Shown one piece after another: positions 33,734 through 42,152 of a stretch of DNA of 64,000 nucleotides. Numbering within the stretch: position 1 is the first letter of the stretch; every line of letters begins with the position of its first letter. Both the position numbers and the translations under genes were made by a program. The notes under the pieces were generated by a model that was given only the letters and a program-made list of their open reading frames with translations, did no database searches and was not told where the DNA came from. Origin of the DNA: Paracoccus pantotrophus (GTDB taxonomy: Bacteria; Pseudomonadota; Alphaproteobacteria; Rhodobacterales; Rhodobacteraceae); the NCBI RefSeq assembly GCF_008824185.1, contig NZ_CP044425.1:471333-535332 (forward strand), in the 5' to 3' direction.

Positions 33734-34414
33734 ATGTCCATGCAGCCCAATATCGACTTCACGCTTTCAACCGCGCCGCAGGTCTATGACTGGCTGCGGG
33801 ACGCGATCCTGCGCGGCGCGCTGCCGCCCGGCACCCGGCTGAGCGAAACCGAGATCGCCACCCAGGTCGGCGTCAGCCGCCAGCCGGTGCGCGAGGCCTT
33901 CATCCGCCTGACCGCCGACGGGCTGGCCGAGGTCCGGCCCCAGCGCGGCACCTATATCCGCCGCATCTCGGTTTCGGCGGTGCTGTCGGCGCGGCTGATC
34001 CGCGAGGCGGTCGAGAGCGATCTGATCCGCATGCTGGCCAAGCAGGCCGACGACCGGCTGCTGGCCCATCTGGACCGCGAGATCGAGGAACAGGCCCAGG
34101 CCGTCGCCCGCAACGATGCCGAAACCTTCGTGCGGCTGGACGACCGCTTCCACCGGCTGCTGGCCGTGGCCGCCGGGCAGGAGGCGGTCTGGGAGGTGCT
34201 GGAGGGGCTGAAATCGCAGATGAACCGCCTGCGCTACATCACCGCGCGCACCTTCGACATCCAGAAGCTGATCGGCCAGCATGCCGAGATCGTCGAGGGC
34301 CTGCGCAACCACGATCCCGGCCTGGCCGAAGCCGCCATGCGCCGCCACCTGCGCGAATTGCTCAACGACCTGCCCGAGATCGCGCGCGCGCGCCCCGAAC
34401 TTTTCATACCCTGA
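33734..34414 (+). CDS. GntR-family (FCD domain) transcriptional regulator
   Basis: 226 residues. N-terminal winged helix: YDWLRDAILRGALPPGTRLSETEIATQVGVSRQPVREAFIRL at 16-57, ending in the wing RPQRGTYIRRIS. From about residue 75 it is an all-helical FCD effector domain with the metal-binding pattern DDRFHRLLAVAAG and HAEIVEGLRNHD (Asp and His ligands). The start at 33734 has a GGGGGAAG site. Being first in the TRAP/aldonate gene run, it most likely senses an aldonate or uronate. It ends 25 bases before the TRAP receptor gene. Confidence 0.92.
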   Translation: MSMQPNIDFTLSTAPQVYDWLRDAILRGALPPGTRLSETEIATQVGVSRQPVREAFIRLTADGLAEVRPQRGTYIRRISVSAVLSARLIREAVESDLIRMLAKQADDRLLAHLDREIEEQAQAVARNDAETFVRLDDRFHRLLAVAAGQEAVWEVLEGLKSQMNRLRYITARTFDIQKLIGQHAEIVEGLRNHDPGLAEAAMRRHLRELLNDLPEIARARPELFIP

Positions 34415-34439
34415 CCCCGCATCATCCCGGAGGAGAACC

Positions 34440-35420
34440 ATGATCACCCTGAACCGTCGCCGCTTCGCGGCGCTGGCCGTGGCCTGCATGACCGCCGCTT
34501 CCGCCAAGGGCGCCTCGGCCGCCGAACTGACGCTGAAGCTCGGCCATCTGGCGAACGAGCAGAACTCCTGGCACAAGGCGTCGCTGAAATTCGCCGAGGA
34601 GCTTGACCGCCTGACCGAGGGCCGCATCGCCGTCGAGGTCTTCCCGAACGACTCGCTGGGCCGCGAGATGGACCTGATCAACGGCATGCAGCTCGGCACG
34701 GTCGAGATGACCATCACCGGCGAAAGCCTTCAGAACTGGGCGCCCATGGCGGCCCTGCTGGCCATTCCCTATGCCTATCAGTCGCTTGAGCACATGGACG
34801 CGGTCGCCGGCGGCGAGATCGGCCAGCAGATCGAGGCGCAGATCATCGAGCGCGCGCAGGTCCGGCCCATCGCCTATTTCGCCCGCGGCCCGCGCAACCT
34901 GACCGCGAACCACCCCATCACCACCCCGGCCGAGCTGAACCGCATGCGGCTGCGGGTGCCCAACGTGCCGCTCTTCGTCGACACCTGGACCGCGCTCGGC
35001 GCCCAGCCGACGCCGATGGCTTTCTCGGAGGTCTTCACCTCGCTGCAGAACGGCACCATCGGCGGGCAGGAAAACCCGCTGGCGCTGATCCAGGCCGCCT
35101 CGCTGAACGAGGTGCAGAGCCATGTGAACCAGACCGAGCATGTGCGCAGCTGGATCTACCTGACCATCGCCGAGCAGGTCTGGCAGCGCCTGTCCGAAGA
35201 GGACCAGGCCCATGTGCTGGAGGCCGCCCGCATCGCGCAAGAGTTCGAGCGCGAGCAGTTCCTGCAGGACGAGGACGCCATCCGCGCCGATCTGGAGGCC
35301 AAGGGCATGACCTTCGTCGAGGTCGACCAGCAGGCATTCGCCGAGGGCTCGCGCGATGCGGTGATCAAAAGCGTCGACGAAAGCATCAAGCCCATCGTCG
35401 AGGATCTGTTCAACCACTGA
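34440..35420 (+). CDS. dctP: TRAP transporter substrate-binding protein DctP family
   Basis: 326-residue periplasmic receptor. The signal peptide MITLNRRRFAALAVACMTAA ends at ASAAE; the start at 34440 has a GGAGGAG site. Mature features include LKLGHLANEQNSWHKASLKFAEEL and the carboxylate-binding Arg region MRLRVPNVPLFVDTWTALGAQPTPMAFSEVFTSLQ, where the conserved Arg contacts an acidic ligand. TRAP systems use the Na+ gradient to import acids. The downstream enzymes indicate an aldonate such as L-gulonate, L-idonate or D-mannonate, or a hexuronate. Confidence 0.92.
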   Translation: MITLNRRRFAALAVACMTAASAKGASAAELTLKLGHLANEQNSWHKASLKFAEELDRLTEGRIAVEVFPNDSLGREMDLINGMQLGTVEMTITGESLQNWAPMAALLAIPYAYQSLEHMDAVAGGEIGQQIEAQIIERAQVRPIAYFARGPRNLTANHPITTPAELNRMRLRVPNVPLFVDTWTALGAQPTPMAFSEVFTSLQNGTIGGQENPLALIQAASLNEVQSHVNQTEHVRSWIYLTIAEQVWQRLSEEDQAHVLEAARIAQEFEREQFLQDEDAIRADLEAKGMTFVEVDQQAFAEGSRDAVIKSVDESIKPIVEDLFNH

Positions 35421-35437
35421 ACGGCAACGGGACGGAG

Positions 35438-35458
35438 CCGGCGCGCAGCCCGCGCCGG
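35438..35458 (+). terminator. GC hairpin after dctP (attenuator-like)
   Basis: Perfect 8-bp stem CCGGCGCG (35438-35445) against CGCGCCGG (35451-35458) with a 5-base loop in the 62-base gap between dctP and dctQ. No T run follows. It probably keeps the receptor mRNA in excess over the membrane subunits. Confidence 0.55.
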
Positions 35459-35482
35459 GGCCTTCCCCAAGGGTTTGGAACC

Positions 35483-35989
35483 ATGAAAAACCTGGCACTC
35501 TTGCAACGCGGCGTCGCGGCGGCCAGCCGGTTTGCGGTGGGCATCGCCTTCTTCGCGCTGATCGTGGTGGTCACGCTTCAGATCGCCACCCGGACCTTCG
35601 GCCTGCCCTCGCCGGTCTGGACCGAGGAACTGTCGCGCTATCTGCTGCTCTACATGACCGCCTTCGGCATCGGCCTGTCGCTGATGACGGGTGAGCTGGT
35701 GAACGTGGACCTGCTGCAGGAAACCGTCTCGGAGGCCCGCGCCTGGTGGATGCGGCTGATCGCGGCGATCTGCACCGCGGCGCTTGGCGCGGTGATGATC
35801 TGGCCGGCCTGGAAATTCACCACCATCGGCGCCTTCCAGCGCTCGCCCAGCCTGCGCTGGCCGATGGACATCATCCACGCTTCGGTTCTGGTGCTGTCGG
35901 TCCTGCTGTTCCTGTTCGCGCTTTTGCGGGTGATCGGCATGATCGCCGGCACCGATGACGGGCGGCCCCACCTTGCCGAGGAAGCCTGA
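35483..35989 (+). CDS. dctQ: TRAP transporter small permease DctQ
   Basis: 168-residue membrane protein with four hydrophobic segments, the first near 18-36 and the last near 128-150. It carries the DctQ pattern FGLPSPVWTEELSRYLLLYMTAFG (Trp-Thr-Glu-Glu motif). It joins the large permease and the periplasmic receptor in one transporter. Its stop lies three bases before dctM, which indicates coupled expression. Confidence 0.9.
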   Translation: MKNLALLQRGVAAASRFAVGIAFFALIVVVTLQIATRTFGLPSPVWTEELSRYLLLYMTAFGIGLSLMTGELVNVDLLQETVSEARAWWMRLIAAICTAALGAVMIWPAWKFTTIGAFQRSPSLRWPMDIIHASVLVLSVLLFLFALLRVIGMIAGTDDGRPHLAEEA

Positions 35990-35992
35990 TCC

Positions 35993-37273
35993 ATGGACCT
36001 TTTCCTGCTTCTGACCACCTTCATCGTGACGCTGGCGCTTGGCGTGCCGGTCGCGGTCTGCCTGGGGCTGGCCTCGCTGGCCTATATCCTGTCGGCGGGG
36101 CTGCCGGTCGTCATCATCCCGCAGCGCATGTATGCGGGCATGGACGTCTTCGTGCTGCTGTGCATTCCCGGCTTCATCCTGGCCGGCAACCTGATGAACT
36201 TCGGCGGCATCACCGAACGCATCATCCGCCTGGCCAATGCCATGGTGGGCTGGATGCGCGGCGGGCTGGCCATGGCCAATGTCGCGGATTCGATGATGTT
36301 CGGCGGCGTCTCGGGCACGGCGGTCGCCGATGTCGCCGCGACCGGCGGGGTGATGATCCCCGGCATGAAGAAATCCGGCTATCCCGGCGATTTCGCCGCC
36401 GCGATCACCGCCGCCTCGGCGACGGTTGGACCGATGCTGCCGCCCAGCGTGCCGATGATCATCGTCGGCGCCCTGTCGGGCATCTCGGTCGGGCAGCTGT
36501 TCCTGGCCGGCGCGGTGCCGGGCATTCTGATGGGCGTCGGCATGGCGATCACCTGCTATATCCTCGCCGTGCGCCGCAACTATCCGCGCCAGCAATGGCA
36601 GGGCTTCGGCGAGCTGATCGCGGCCTTCCTCGCCGCCTTCTGGGCGCTGGCCATGACCGGGCTGATCATCGGCGGGCTGCTGACCGGCATCGCGACGCCG
36701 ACCGAGACCGCCATCGTCGCCTGCCTCTACGCCTTTGTCGTCGGCGCCTTCGTCTATCGCGAGCTGCCGATCCGCGCGGTGCCGCGCATCGTCGTCAACA
36801 GCGCGATCTCCTCGGCCGGCATCCTGGCGCTGGTGGGCTTCGCCAATGTCTTCGGCTCGATCCTGGCCTCCGAGCGCATTCCGCAGATGCTGGTCAGCAG
36901 CGTGCTGGCGATCACCGACAACCCGATCCTGGTCATCCTGCTGGTCAACGTGCTGCTGCTGTGCATCGGCATGTTCATGGAAACCATCGCGGCCCTCATC
37001 ATCCTGTTCGTGCCCCTGCTTGGGCTGGCGACCAGCGTCGGCATCGAGCCGCTGCATTTCGCCACCTTCGCGGTCTTGAACCTGATGATCGGCCTGACCA
37101 CGCCGCCGGTGGGGGTCTGCCTGTTCGTCGCCTGCAACATCGCCCGCGAGCCCTTGGCCAAGGTGATCAGCGCGGTCATTCCCTTCCTGATCTCGAACAT
37201 CGTGGTGCTGCTGCTGGTCTCCTATTACCCGCCCTTCGCCACCTGGCTGCCGACGACGCTGATGGGGAACTGA
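35993..37273 (+). CDS. dctM: TRAP transporter large permease DctM
   Basis: 426-residue membrane protein with about 12 hydrophobic segments. It carries the family stretches GVPVAVCLGLASLAYIL, MFGGVSGTAVADVAATGGVMIPGM and ATVGPMLPPSVPMIIVGAL, which line the Na+ and substrate sites. It is the translocation subunit with DctQ and DctP. It is followed after one base by the zinc dehydrogenase gene, so uptake and oxidation are coupled. Confidence 0.93.
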   Translation: MDLFLLLTTFIVTLALGVPVAVCLGLASLAYILSAGLPVVIIPQRMYAGMDVFVLLCIPGFILAGNLMNFGGITERIIRLANAMVGWMRGGLAMANVADSMMFGGVSGTAVADVAATGGVMIPGMKKSGYPGDFAAAITAASATVGPMLPPSVPMIIVGALSGISVGQLFLAGAVPGILMGVGMAITCYILAVRRNYPRQQWQGFGELIAAFLAAFWALAMTGLIIGGLLTGIATPTETAIVACLYAFVVGAFVYRELPIRAVPRIVVNSAISSAGILALVGFANVFGSILASERIPQMLVSSVLAITDNPILVILLVNVLLLCIGMFMETIAALIILFVPLLGLATSVGIEPLHFATFAVLNLMIGLTTPPVGVCLFVACNIAREPLAKVISAVIPFLISNIVVLLLVSYYPPFATWLPTTLMGN

Positions 37274-37274
37274 C

Positions 37275-38318
37275 ATGACACGCGACATCGCCTGCCGCCT
37301 GCACGCGGCCCATGACCTGCGGATCGAGCCCCTGGCCGAACCGCAACCCGCCCCAGGCACCGCCCTGATCCGCGTGCTGCGCGGCGGCATCTGCGGCTCG
37401 GACCTGCATTACTATCACGATGGCGGCTTCGGCCCGGTGCGCGTGCGCCAACCCATCGTGCTGGGCCACGAAGCCGCCGGCGTGGTGGAAAGCGCGCCCG
37501 AGGGGTCCGGTCTGGTGCCGGGGCAACTGGTGGCGCTGTCGCCCTCGCGCCCCTGCGGCGAATGCGACTATTGCCGCGCGGGGACCGAGCGGCATTGCCT
37601 GGCCATGCGCTTCAACGGCTCGGCCATGCGGATGCCGCATGAGGACGGCTTCTTCCGCAACCGGCTGTATCACCCGCTGGGCCAATGCCTGCCGCTGCCC
37701 GAAGGAACCAGCGCCGAGGCCGCCGCCGGGGCCGAGCCGCTGGCCGTCTGCCTGCACGCCCTGACCATGGCGCCTGACCTGTCCGGCCAGCGGGTGCTGA
37801 TCACCGGCGCCGGTCCCATCGGCGCCATCTGCACCGCGCTGGCCCGCCTGCGCGGCGCGGCCGAGATCGTGGTGACGGATGTGCAGGACTTCACGCTGGA
37901 GATCGCCCGCCGCATGGGCGCCGACCGGGCGGTGAACGTGGCCGAAGATCCCGACGCCCTGGCCGACCTGTCCCAGGGCAAGGGCCGCATCGACGTGGTG
38001 CTGGAATGCTCGGCCAATCCCCATGCCATCGCGCAGGCCATCGGCTTGGCGCGGCCGCAGGCCACCATGGTCCAGATCGGCGTCGGCGGCACCCTGCCCC
38101 TGCCCTTGAACCTGATCGTCGCCAAGGAGTTGCGCCTTTTCGGCACCCACCGCTTCGACCGCGAATTTGCCGAGGCCGCGCGCATGATCGGCGCGGGCCA
38201 GATCGACCTGTCGCCCATGGTCACGCAAGTCCTGCCCGCGGCCGAGGCGCAGCGGGCCTTCGACCTGGCCGGCGACCGGGCGCAGGCGGTCAAGGTGCAG
38301 CTGGATTTCGGGGACTGA
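37275..38318 (+). CDS. Zinc-dependent alcohol dehydrogenase, L-gulonate/L-idonate 5-dehydrogenase type
   Basis: 347-residue medium-chain dehydrogenase. The catalytic Zn ligand Cys lies in GGICGSDLHYYHDGG (near 36-50) and GHEAAG follows. The structural Zn motif CGECDYCRAGTERHC is near 95-109 and the NAD motif GAGPIG near 178-183. The CGSDLHYY signature is typical of idonate and sorbitol dehydrogenases. With UxuB, UxuA and a KDG kinase downstream but no uronate isomerase, oxidation of L-gulonate or L-idonate to fructuronate or 5-ketogluconate is the best reading. The substrate is inferred from context. Confidence 0.85.
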   Translation: MTRDIACRLHAAHDLRIEPLAEPQPAPGTALIRVLRGGICGSDLHYYHDGGFGPVRVRQPIVLGHEAAGVVESAPEGSGLVPGQLVALSPSRPCGECDYCRAGTERHCLAMRFNGSAMRMPHEDGFFRNRLYHPLGQCLPLPEGTSAEAAAGAEPLAVCLHALTMAPDLSGQRVLITGAGPIGAICTALARLRGAAEIVVTDVQDFTLEIARRMGADRAVNVAEDPDALADLSQGKGRIDVVLECSANPHAIAQAIGLARPQATMVQIGVGGTLPLPLNLIVAKELRLFGTHRFDREFAEAARMIGAGQIDLSPMVTQVLPAAEAQRAFDLAGDRAQAVKVQLDFGD

Positions 38319-38322
38319 ACCC

Positions 38323-39480
38323 ATGCCGGTCATCACCGAGATCGAGGATCTGCGCCGCCTGCACCGGCGGCGCGTCCCGCGCATGTTCTACGATTACGTC
38401 GATGTCGGCGCCTGGACCGGCAGCACCTATCGCGCCAACCGCGCCGATTTCGAACGCATCCTGCTGCGCCAGCGCGTCGCCCGCAACATCGAGGCCCGCA
38501 GCCTTGCCACCACCATGCTGGGCCAGCCGGTCTCGATGCCGCTGGCTCTGGCGCCGGTGGGGCTCTTGGGCATGCAGCACCCGGATGGCGAGATCCTCGC
38601 CGCCCGCGCCGCGCATTCCGCCGGCGTGCCCTTCACGCTGTCGACCATGTCGATGTGCTCGCTGGAGGACGTGGCGGCCGCGACGGGGGCGCCGTTCTGG
38701 TTCCAGCTCTATACCCTGCGGGACGAGGAGTTCCTTGACAATATCCTGGACCGCGCCCGCCGCGCCGGGGTGACGGCGCTGGTGCTGACGCTGGACCTGA
38801 CCATCCAGGGCCAGCGCCACAAGGATCTGAAGAACCGCATGACCGCACCGCCGCGGCTGACGCTGCCGAACCTGATCGACATCGCCCTGCATCCCCGCTG
38901 GGCGCTGGGGATGCTGGGCACGCGCCGGCGCAGCTTCGGCAATATCGTCGGCCATGCTCGCGGCGTCGACAGCCTGGGCGACCTGATGGACTGGACCGCG
39001 CGCCAGTTCGACCAGCGGCTGGACTGGGCGCGGGTCGAACAGATCATCCGCAAATGGGGCGGGCCGGTGATCCTGAAAGGCATCAACGACCCCGAGGACG
39101 CGCGGCGCGCGCTGGATACCGGCTGCGACGCGATCCTGGTCTCGAACCATGGCGGGCGGCAGCTGGACGGCGCCCCCTCGACCATCCGCACGCTGCCCGC
39201 GATCCGCCGCGCGGTCGGGCCGGAGCTTCCGCTTTATCTCGACAGCGGCGTCCAGTCGGGACAGGAGGCGCTGAAGGCCATCGCCCGCGGCGCCAACGGC
39301 GTCTTTGTCGGCCGCGCCTTCACCTATGGGCTGGGCGCCATGGGGCAAAAGGGCGTCGAGACGGCGCTGGCCATCCTGCGCCGCGAAATGGACATCACCA
39401 TGGCGCTATGCGGCGTCAACGACATCAAGGATTTCGGTCCCGGCTGCCTGTGGCCCAACGACCGCGGCAATGCCGCCTGA
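38323..39480 (+). CDS. FMN-dependent alpha-hydroxyacid dehydrogenase (LldD-like)
   Basis: 385-residue TIM-barrel flavoenzyme of the lactate dehydrogenase/glycolate oxidase family. FMN-site patterns LALAPVGLLGMQHPDGE, FWFQLYTLRD and DLTIQGQRHKD are visible, and the catalytic His/Arg motif SNHGGRQLDGAPSTI is near 279-293. It lies within the aldonate operon between the zinc dehydrogenase and UxuA. It may oxidise L-lactate, or the 2-hydroxyl of an aldonate or other hydroxy acid, passing electrons to quinone. The operon position makes a sugar-acid substrate worth considering. Confidence 0.88.
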   Translation: MPVITEIEDLRRLHRRRVPRMFYDYVDVGAWTGSTYRANRADFERILLRQRVARNIEARSLATTMLGQPVSMPLALAPVGLLGMQHPDGEILAARAAHSAGVPFTLSTMSMCSLEDVAAATGAPFWFQLYTLRDEEFLDNILDRARRAGVTALVLTLDLTIQGQRHKDLKNRMTAPPRLTLPNLIDIALHPRWALGMLGTRRRSFGNIVGHARGVDSLGDLMDWTARQFDQRLDWARVEQIIRKWGGPVILKGINDPEDARRALDTGCDAILVSNHGGRQLDGAPSTIRTLPAIRRAVGPELPLYLDSGVQSGQEALKAIARGANGVFVGRAFTYGLGAMGQKGVETALAILRREMDITMALCGVNDIKDFGPGCLWPNDRGNAA

Positions 39481-39498
39481 GGAACAAGGAAACGTGAA

Positions 39499-40707
39499 AT
39501 GCGACATACCTGGCGCTGGTTCGGCCCCAAGGATCGGGTCTCGATCGACGACATGCTGCAGGCGGGGGTGCAGGGCGTTGTGACCGCCCTGCACCACGTC
39601 CCGACCGGAACCGTCTGGTCCCCCGGGGAAATCGCCCGCCGGCAGGCCGAGCTGGCGCTGATGGCGGACGGCGCGCCCTCGGGCCTGAAATGGGAGGTGG
39701 TCGAAAGCCTGCCGGTCAGCGAGGCGATCAAGACCCAGACCGGCGACTGGCGGGCGCATGTCGAGAACTGGATCACCTCGATGCGCAACCTGAAGGACGC
39801 CGGGATCGAGGTCATCTGCTACAATTTCATGCCGGTGCTGGACTGGACCCGCACCGACCTGGCCTGGCGGCGCCCGAACGGCGCGCGCTGCATGCGCTTC
39901 GACTTCACCGATTTCGCCGCCTTCGACATCCATATCCTGCAGCGCAAGGGCGCGGCCGAGGATTTCCCCGAGGAGGTGCGCGACGAGGCCGCCCGCCGCT
40001 TCGCCCAGATGGACGAGGCCCGGCGCGAAGAGCTGGCCGGCAACGTGGTCTTCGGCCTGCCCGGCGCGGCCGAGCATTTCACCCTGCAGGACGTGCGGGC
40101 GCTGCTGGACAGCTATGCCCCCGTCACCGACGCGGTGCTGCGCCGGCATTTCCACGACTTCCTGGAACAGGTCGTCCCCGTCGCGCAAGAAATCGGGGTG
40201 CGGCTCTGCTGCCATCCCGACGACCCGCCCTTCGGTCTGCTGGGCCTGCCGCGCGTCATGTCCACCGAGGCGGATTACGCCGAGCGCATGGCCGCCGTGG
40301 ATCTGCCGGCGAACGGCATCACGCTTTGCTCGGGCTCGCTGGGGGCGCGGCCGGACAACGACCTGCCGGGCATGATGGAGCGGCTGGGCGACCGGGTGCA
40401 TTTCCTGCACCTGCGCAATGTGCGCCGCGACAGCGACGCGATCCGCGGCTCGTTCTTCGAGGACGAGCATCTGGGCGGCCAGACCGACATGGTGGCGCTG
40501 GTCGCCGCGGTGCTGCGCGAGGAAGCCCGCCGCCGCGAGGCCGGCCGCGCCGATGCCGTGATCCCGATGCGCCCCGATCACGGCCAGGACATCCTGGACG
40601 ATATCGGCCGCGGCGGCCAGCCCGGCTATCCCGCCATCGGCCGGCTCAAGGGCCTGGCCGAGCTGCGCGGCGTGGAACTGGCGCTGAGCCACGGGGCACG
40701 GACATGA
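39499..40707 (+). CDS. uxuA: D-mannonate dehydratase UxuA
   Basis: 402-residue TIM-barrel metalloenzyme. It begins WRWFGPKDRVSIDDMLQAGV and carries CYNFMPVLDWTRTDL, the metal-binding LCCHPDDPPF with Cys/His, and HFLHLRNVRRD, which together mark UxuA. It dehydrates D-mannonate to 2-keto-3-deoxy-D-gluconate. It overlaps the UxuB gene by four bases. The enolase-superfamily alternative for this step is excluded by the sequence. Confidence 0.93.
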   Translation: MRHTWRWFGPKDRVSIDDMLQAGVQGVVTALHHVPTGTVWSPGEIARRQAELALMADGAPSGLKWEVVESLPVSEAIKTQTGDWRAHVENWITSMRNLKDAGIEVICYNFMPVLDWTRTDLAWRRPNGARCMRFDFTDFAAFDIHILQRKGAAEDFPEEVRDEAARRFAQMDEARREELAGNVVFGLPGAAEHFTLQDVRALLDSYAPVTDAVLRRHFHDFLEQVVPVAQEIGVRLCCHPDDPPFGLLGLPRVMSTEADYAERMAAVDLPANGITLCSGSLGARPDNDLPGMMERLGDRVHFLHLRNVRRDSDAIRGSFFEDEHLGGQTDMVALVAAVLREEARRREAGRADAVIPMRPDHGQDILDDIGRGGQPGYPAIGRLKGLAELRGVELALSHGART

Positions 40708-42152
40708 GCGCGCCGCTGATCAGGCTGACCGACCTGCCGCCCGGCGTCGCGCGGCCGCGCTATGACCGCGCGGCGCATGGCATGGGCATCCTGCATCTGG
40801 GGCTGGGTGCCTTTCACCGCGCGCATCAGGCGGTCCATACCGACGATGCGCTGGCGGCCGAGGGCGGCGACTGGCGCATCCTCGGCGCCAACCTGCGCAG
40901 CCGCGAGATCCCGGAGGCGCTGAACGCGCAGGACGGGCTTTTCACCGTGCTGGAGCGTTCGGACAGCGACCGGGCGCGGGTGATCGGCGCGCATGGCCCG
41001 GCCATCGGCGGCGACGCAGCGGCGATCCTGCGCGCCGCCTGCGATCCGGCGATCCGCATCCTGTCGCTGACCGTCTCGGAAAAGGCTTACGGCATCGACC
41101 GCGCCGCCATGGATGCCGATCCGGCCCATCCGGCGGTGGCCGCCGACCTGGCGCAGCCGCAGGCGCCGCAGGGTGTGCTGGGCATCATCATCGCGGCCCT
41201 GGCGGCGCGGCGCGAGGCCGGGGTCGCGCCCTTCACGGTGCTCAGCTGCGACAACCTGCCCGACAACGGCGCCTTGCTGCGCGCCGGGGTGCTGGGCTTT
41301 GCCCGCCGCCGCGACCCCGGTCTGGCCGGCTGGATCGCCGATCATGTCGCCTTTCCGGCGACCATGGTGGACCGCATCACCCCGGCTACGACCGAACGCA
41401 CCCTGGCCGATGCCGAGGCGCTGACCGGGTATCGCGACCTGGCCGCGGTCGAGACCGAGCCCTTCAGCCAATGGGTGATCGAGGACCATTTCCCGCAGGG
41501 CCGCCCGGTATGGGAGGCCGGCGGCGCGCTGTTCGTCCAGGACGTGCGCCCGCATGAGGCGATGAAGCTGCGCATGCTGAACGGCAGCCATTCCCTGATC
41601 GCCTATGCCGGGCAGATGCTGGACCTGCCCCATGTCCGCGACGCCATGGCCGATCCGTCGCTGGTGGCGCTGGTCCGCCGCCACATGCGGGCAGCAGGCG
41701 CGACCCTGCCGCGGGGCGCCGGACTCGACCCCGAGGCCTATGCCGCGGCGCTGCTGGCACGCTTTGCCAACCCCGCCATCGCCCACCAGACCCGGCAGAT
41801 CGCCATGGACGGCACCGAAAAACTGCCGCAGCGCTGGTTCGCCCCCGCGGCCGAGGCGCTGCAAGCCGGCAACGACGCCCGCCCCTTCGCCTTCGCCACC
41901 GCGACCTGGCTGGCCTGGCTGACCACGCAGCAGCAGGCCCCGGACGATCCGCGCGGCGCGGCGCTGCTGGAGCTGGCCCGCAAGGCGGGCGAGGACGACG
42001 CGGCGCTGGTGCGCTCGGTCCTGGCGCTGCCGGGTCTGGCACCGCCATCGCTGGTCGGCGATGCCGGTTTCACCCAGGCGGTGCGCCGGACCGTCAGCCA
42101 TATCCGCCGCGACGGCTTGCGCGCGGCCATGGCGACGGAGTTGGCATCATGA
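40704..42152 (+). CDS. uxuB: D-mannonate oxidoreductase / fructuronate reductase UxuB (mannitol dehydrogenase family)
   Basis: 482-residue NAD-dependent polyol dehydrogenase. The N-terminal Rossmann region HLGLGAFHRAHQAVHTDDAL is near 30-49, the middle motif CDNLPDNGALLRAGVLGFA is near 180-198, and the active-site KLRMLNGSHSLIAYAG is near 290-305 (Lys, Asn and His of the family). It interconverts D-fructuronate and D-mannonate. The ATG overlaps the uxuA stop (ATGA), and the gene in turn overlaps the kinase gene by four bases. The mannitol-dehydrogenase alternative is unlikely in this context. Confidence 0.9.
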   Translation: MSAPLIRLTDLPPGVARPRYDRAAHGMGILHLGLGAFHRAHQAVHTDDALAAEGGDWRILGANLRSREIPEALNAQDGLFTVLERSDSDRARVIGAHGPAIGGDAAAILRAACDPAIRILSLTVSEKAYGIDRAAMDADPAHPAVAADLAQPQAPQGVLGIIIAALAARREAGVAPFTVLSCDNLPDNGALLRAGVLGFARRRDPGLAGWIADHVAFPATMVDRITPATTERTLADAEALTGYRDLAAVETEPFSQWVIEDHFPQGRPVWEAGGALFVQDVRPHEAMKLRMLNGSHSLIAYAGQMLDLPHVRDAMADPSLVALVRRHMRAAGATLPRGAGLDPEAYAAALLARFANPAIAHQTRQIAMDGTEKLPQRWFAPAAEALQAGNDARPFAFATATWLAWLTTQQQAPDDPRGAALLELARKAGEDDAALVRSVLALPGLAPPSLVGDAGFTQAVRRTVSHIRRDGLRAAMATELAS

